Of a stretch of DNA of 8,310 nucleotides, positions 4,978 to 8,310 are shown in pieces. The notes under the pieces were generated by a model that saw nothing but the letters and a program-made list of their open reading frames with translations, did not search any database and had not been told where the DNA came from. A program made the translations under genes and the position numbers. The first letter of the stretch is position 1. Each line of letters begins with the position of its first letter. This DNA is from DATMFV01 sp964651005 (GTDB taxonomy: Bacteria; Verrucomicrobiota; Verrucomicrobiia; Chthoniobacterales; Chthoniobacteraceae): assembly GCA_964651005.1 (NCBI GenBank), contig CAZYVL010000106.1:1-8310 (forward strand), given 5' to 3'.

Positions 4978-7328
4978 ATGGCCATGCACGATCTTTTTGC
5001 CCGTCCCGGTTTTCTCTGGCTGCTCTGCCTGCTGGCGCTGCTGCCGCTCCTGGCGTGGCGTTCGCGGGCGCGGAAGACGATGCCGCCCCGGCAGCGCGCC
5101 TGGACGCTCGCGGCGCGCGCGCTGCTGCTGGCGCTGCTCGCCGTTGCGCTCGCCGGGCCGCGCGTGCCGTGGGTCTCGCGGCGGGTGGCCGTGGTATTCG
5201 CCGTGGACCGCTCCGCCAGCGTGACGCCGGAAGCGGAGGCCGCCGGGCGGGATTACGCGCGCAAGGCGCTCGCCGCCCGGCACCGGGGGGACGAGGCCAT
5301 CTTCCTCGGGTTCGCCGGAACCGTCCGCTCTCTTGTGCCCCCCGGGGCGGCCGCGCCGGGTACGCCGGATGTGGAGAACAAAGATGCCTGGCCCCAACAG
5401 CCGGAGCGCGATGCCACCGCCATCGCCAAGGCGCTCTCCTTTTCCGCCGCGACGTTCCCGGACGGCGCCATCCGGCGGCTCGTCCTCCTGAGCGACGGCT
5501 ACGACACCGAAGGACGCTCCGCCGAGGCCGCGCGCGCTTTGCGCGAGGCGGGGGTGGAGTTCTTCACCGTGCCGCTGCGCAACCCGTCGCGCCCGGAGGT
5601 GCTCGTGGAGAAGTTTGCCCTGCCCGGCGAACTGCGGGAGGGGGAGCCGTTTGACGCCGCGGCCACGCTGCGCAGCAATGTGGAGACGGCGTGCACCGTG
5701 CGGCTCTACACCGACGGTTTCCTGGCCGGGGAGCAGAGCGTCACTCTCAAGCCCGGGAGCCGCGAGGTCCGCTTCCGCAGCCTCAAGCCCGGGAAGAACC
5801 AGAGCGCGTGGGAACTCCAGATCGCCCCGGAAAAAGACACGCTGCCGGGCAATAACCGCGCCGTCGCCACGGCGGCGCAGAGCGGCAAGCCGCGCCTGCT
5901 CCTCGTCGATCCCGCGCCGGAGCGCCTTCAGCCGCTCAAGAACGTGCTGAGCGCAAACCGGATCGAGGTGGAGACGCGCCCCGTCGAAGGGCTGCCGAGC
6001 CGGATCGAAGAGTTGCAGGGGTACGACGCGCTGATCTTGAGCGATGTCTCCGCGCTCGCCCTGAGCCGCGCACAGATGCAGCTCTACGCCCGGTGGGTGA
6101 AAGATTTCGGCGGCGGTTTCGCCATGCTCGGCGGAGAGAACAGCTTCGGCGTCGGTGGCTATTTCCGCACGCCGATCGAGGCGATCCTCCCCGTCAAGAC
6201 CGACCACGACGACACGGCGGAAACGCCGAGTGTCGCCCTGATGATCGTGCTGGATAGCTCCGGCTCGATGAACGCGCAGGTGGCCGGGCAGACGAAGATG
6301 GCGCTGGCCAACCAGGGGGCGGCGATGGCGCTCGACGTGCTCGCGCCGAAGGATCTCTTCGGCGTCATGGCGGTGGACACCCGCGTGCATCTGGTCGCGC
6401 CGCTCACGCGGCACCCCGACAAGGCGGAGGTCTCCCGCGACATCCTCCGCGTCCGCGCCGGGGGCGGTGGCATCTATGTCTACACCTCGCTGGTGGAGGC
6501 GTTCGCGCGGCTGCGCGAGACGAAGGCGAAGATCAAGCACATCATCCTTTTCTCCGACGCCGCCGACGCGGAGGAAAAGGCCGCAGGCGAGATGCCCGAC
6601 GGTGCGCAGGTTCCCGGCACGGCGGTCGATCTCGCGGCGGCGATGGCCTCGGCGAAGATCACCACTTCCGTGGTCGCCCTCGGCGGCGGCGCGGACAAGG
6701 ATCTCGCCTTCCTCAAGCAGCTCGCGTTGGTCGGCGGGGGCCGTTTNNNNNNNNNNNNNNNNNNNNNNNNNNNNNNNNNNNNNNNNNNNNNNNNNNNNNN
6801 NNNNNNNNNNNNNNNNNNNNNNNNNNNNNNNNNNNNNNNNNNNNNNTGAGCGTGCAGAGCTACCCGGAGCCGGGCGGCGTGCGCGTGGAGATCGACGCCG
6901 TGACCGCCGAGGGCGCGTTCCGCAACGGCCTGCCGCTGAGCGTCGGCGCGCTGCTCCCTGACGGCACCGCCACGGCCACCCCCGCCCGGCAGATCGCCCC
7001 GGGGCGTTACCGCGCCTTCGTCGCCACCTCGGGCACCGGCGCCACCTGGATTCGCGTTCACCCCGGCGGCGGCAACGGCGCCGGCCCGGCCTTCGGCTAC
7101 ACCCCTTCGTATCCGGCGGAGTTTCTTCACAACGGCACCGATGAAAGCGCGCTCGCCCGGCTCGCTGCCAGCGGCGGCGGGAAGTTCAACCCGCCCGCCG
7201 AATCGCTCTTCGCCCGCCCGGAAGCGGGGGTCCGCCGCCACCGCGATCTCGCCCCGTTCTTCCTCGCCGCCGCGCTGTTGCTGCTGCCGGTGGACATCTG
7301 GCTGAGGCGGCGGGTGTGGAAAGTTTAG
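4978..7328 (+). CDS. Membrane protein with two vWA domains and a GATase1-like domain (interrupted by assembly gap)
   Basis: Two N-terminal TM helices (about 11-26 and 43-60) precede the first vWA domain with intact MIDAS residues Asp77, Ser79 and Ser81 (DRSAS), probable Thr147 and Asp173 (LLSDGYDTEG). A beta-sandwich (about 207-290) and a class I glutamine-amidotransferase-like domain (about 305-405: RLLLVD, YDALILSDV, GGGFAMLGGENSFGVGGY) follow. It lacks a nucleophile Cys, so it is probably non-catalytic. A second intact vWA domain starts at 418 (Asp426, Ser428, Ser430 in DSSGSM; Asp527). After the gap come a beta-rich segment and a C-terminal TM (LAPFFLAAALLLLPVDIWL). GGGAG-like SD GGGAG at 4969-4973 lies 4 nt from ATG 4978 and 10 nt from ATG 4984; either may start. 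The 5' part (to 6746) and the 3' part (from about 6848) are in different frames, so the gap is wrongly sized. The part after about 590 is lost. Probable last gene of the operon; molecular role unknown. Confidence 0.83.
6747..6846. other. Assembly gap, 100 N, wrong length for the gene it interrupts
   Basis: Exactly 100 undetermined bases inside the double-vWA gene. The upstream frame meets TGA at 6847-6849, whereas the family-typical C-terminal part (SVQSYPEPGGVRVEIDA onward) reads in another frame. Continuity needs a gap length of 2 modulo 3, whereas 100 is 1 modulo 3. From memory of the family, roughly 150 or more residues are usually present between the GGGRF segment and the following beta domain, so several hundred bases are probably missing. 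Confidence 0.9.
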
Positions 7329-7333
7329 CTAGT

Positions 7334-8131
7334 CTAATCGCGAGTAAACGGAGCCGGACGATTGCAGAGGGGGAACGGCAGGAGACGGAAACGGGGGTTC
7401 GCGGCAAGATTGAGCTGACGAACAAGCTCATCGACATCGGTGCAGGGATTGCCGTCGGGATCGCGATTGCCTGCCGGGGATGCGGCAAAATCACGAGTCC
7501 AAAAACGAGGCGGACGACAGGAATCGGAGGATTTGTGCCACGAGCGCAGCCAGTCGGCGCGCTTGCAAGCTTGCACCAGATTTTCCCGCTCCAGATAGAG
7601 GGAGAGCGGGTATTGCGCTTTGTCGTATCTTGGATAACCGCGCTTCAACTGGAGGTCGTCCAGAGCGTGTTCAGCCTCTTCGCTGGAATCAAGGGCGCTC
7701 GAAAAATCTCCGAGGTGGAGAAGAAGCCAAACTTCAAAAGAGGGGATGGAGAGGGCGACGTGGATGCCCTCGGCTTGCGCCCGAAGACAGGCGGCTTTCA
7801 GCCGCTCCTTGCGGGGGTGGTTTTTGGTTTCCCGGTCACAGACGATCCAGACCTGATTGAACGCCACCGCAAGCGTTTGTTCGGCTCGCCTTGCCTCGCG
7901 ATCCCGATGGCGAATGGCCTCTTCCAGCAGGTTCAGGGGATCGGTATCGGGGCTTTCGATGATGACCTTCGATGCCGTGAATCTGAGCTTTCCACAAAGT
8001 GCTTCGAGATAGCGTCGCTCGGTTTCGCTGCCCTCCACCACGATGAGAAAGCGGTCGCCGGTTCCGAACTCCTGGCCTTCGGATCGGGGAGTGATGGTCT
8101 CCCTGCTTCGCGCCCTTTGCGCCCGGGTCAT
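7334..8131 (-). CDS. rloB: RloB-like protein (AbiLii-type), partner of an RloA ATPase
   Basis: A 265-residue soluble protein. FLIVVEGSETERRYLEAL (28-45), VWIVCDRE (94-101), SFEVWLLLHL (131-140) and NPCTDVDELVRQL near the C-terminus (228-240) are the hallmarks of the RloB family. The VEGxxTE Glu33 and Asp99/Glu101 resemble the acidic residues of a TOPRIM-type fold, so a nuclease role is plausible but is an inference. RloB pairs with an RloA AAA ATPase; the lactococcal AbiL phage-abortive-infection pair has the same make-up, and such pairs often occur near restriction-modification genes. ATG 8131 overlaps the upstream stop (ATGA), giving translational coupling. No strong Shine-Dalgarno is seen; a small GGCTT/AAGCC hairpin lies directly before the ATG (8132-8144). 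It is somewhat longer than the roughly 200-220 residues I expect, with an Arg/Glu-rich stretch at 74-85. Base composition is much less GC-rich than in the operon it faces. Confidence 0.85.
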   Translation of the reverse strand: MTRAQRARSRETITPRSEGQEFGTGDRFLIVVEGSETERRYLEALCGKLRFTASKVIIESPDTDPLNLLEEAIRHRDREARRAEQTLAVAFNQVWIVCDRETKNHPRKERLKAACLRAQAEGIHVALSIPSFEVWLLLHLGDFSSALDSSEEAEHALDDLQLKRGYPRYDKAQYPLSLYLERENLVQACKRADWLRSWHKSSDSCRPPRFWTRDFAASPAGNRDPDGNPCTDVDELVRQLNLAANPRFRLLPFPLCNRPAPFTRD

Positions 8132-8310
8132 GGCTTTACAAGCCCTTCGGGGATGAACGGAACGGCTCCATAGCGCCCCGCGAGGTATCCTTTCATCAAG
8201 GCTTCTCCCTTCCGGGGCGAATAATTGAGAAGTGGATAAAGATGGGTGGCCCCCGTTTCATCCTTTTCGGTGAACCAGAACTGATCGCGACGAAGCAATT
8301 CCTGATCGAG
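8128..8310 (-). CDS. rloA: C-terminal end of RloA-type AAA ATPase, cut by window edge
   Basis: The minus strand from 8310 reads 60 codons to TGA at 8130-8128. RRDQFWFTEKDETGATHLYP, then SPRKGEALMKGYLAGRYGAVPF, is the typical C-terminus of RloA/AbiLi-like AAA ATPases (COG1106 group): the RRDQ.WF.EKD block followed by the RK.E.L..GYL.GRYG.IPF end. The Walker motifs lie off the window. The stop overlaps the RloB start by ATGA, so the two are co-translated. In this family the ATPase is thought to control the effector partner in response to phage. One 60-base line here (8221-8280) is about 45% GC by hand count, against about 82% for one line in the vWA operon (5101-5160). Confidence 0.83.
   Translation of the reverse strand, partial: LDQELLRRDQFWFTEKDETGATHLYPLLNYSPRKGEALMKGYLAGRYGAVPFIPEGLVKP

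Noticed and set aside
4255..6540. Minus-strand open frame of 761 codons across gap one
   Set aside because: It spans the N run, is very rich in Arg, His and Gln, and lies opposite two recognisable vWA genes with intact domain motifs.
6852..7328. Separate small gene starting at GTG 6852
   Set aside because: Its sequence is the expected C-terminal beta domain and TM segment of the double-vWA protein. It appears separate only because the gap is wrongly sized.
1..7328. Protease plus vWA operon as one ternary conflict system of the vWA-MoxR-peptidase type
   Set aside because: The protease has its own signal peptide, is divergently transcribed and is separated by the palindrome. No MoxR or other conflict-system component is present.
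7316..8173. Plus-strand open frame of 285 codons opposite RloB
   Set aside because: The minus strand carries RloB family motifs and an ATGA overlap with the ATPase tail; the plus frame has no family signature and starts inside the end of the vWA gene.

Overview
This is a GC-rich window from a draft scaffold; it contains two runs of exactly 100 N. It looks like a chromosomal segment of a Gram-negative bacterium with large secreted proteins. The set DUF58 protein + BatA-like vWA protein + double-vWA/glutamine-amidotransferase-like membrane protein, with weak or absent Shine-Dalgarno sequences, is most familiar to me from Verrucomicrobiota and Planctomycetota. That assignment is an inference; there is no rRNA or marker gene here to settle it.

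Layout. (1) Positions 1-1713, minus strand: a secreted subtilisin-family (S8) protease whose C-terminus lies beyond the left edge. Its signal-peptide n-region is encoded by 9-bp tandem repeats, and the usual catalytic Asp appears to be Glu. (2) Positions 1714-2065: a divergent intergenic region dominated by a long imperfect palindrome (about 1889-2050) centred exactly on an AAAA loop. It looks like a MITE or REP-like element, and both ends carry outward-facing extended -10-like sequences. (3) Positions 2066-7328, plus strand: three tightly packed genes that look like one operon. They are a DUF58 protein, a BatA-like membrane protein (ATGA overlap with the first gene, vWA domain without its metal-site serines), and a membrane protein with two intact vWA domains around a GATase1-like domain. 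Each of the last two is broken by a 100-N gap. In gene three the reading frames on either side of the gap disagree and a large family-typical segment is missing, so that gap length is nominal. (4) Positions 7334-8310, minus strand: an RloB-like gene preceded by the last 60 codons of its RloA-type AAA ATPase partner, joined by an ATGA overlap. This RloA/RloB (AbiL-type) pair is markedly less GC-rich than the operon and converges on it with 5 bp between stop codons.

How the genes fit together. In related loci a MoxR AAA+ ATPase, a DUF58 protein and membrane-anchored vWA proteins form a Bat/MoxR-type module, thought to act in assembly or maturation of envelope or metal-dependent protein complexes. 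Here the MoxR gene is not upstream of the DUF58 gene; its usual place is taken by the palindrome and the divergent protease. The RloA/RloB pair is probably an independently acquired defence cassette. The protease is probably an independent secreted enzyme.
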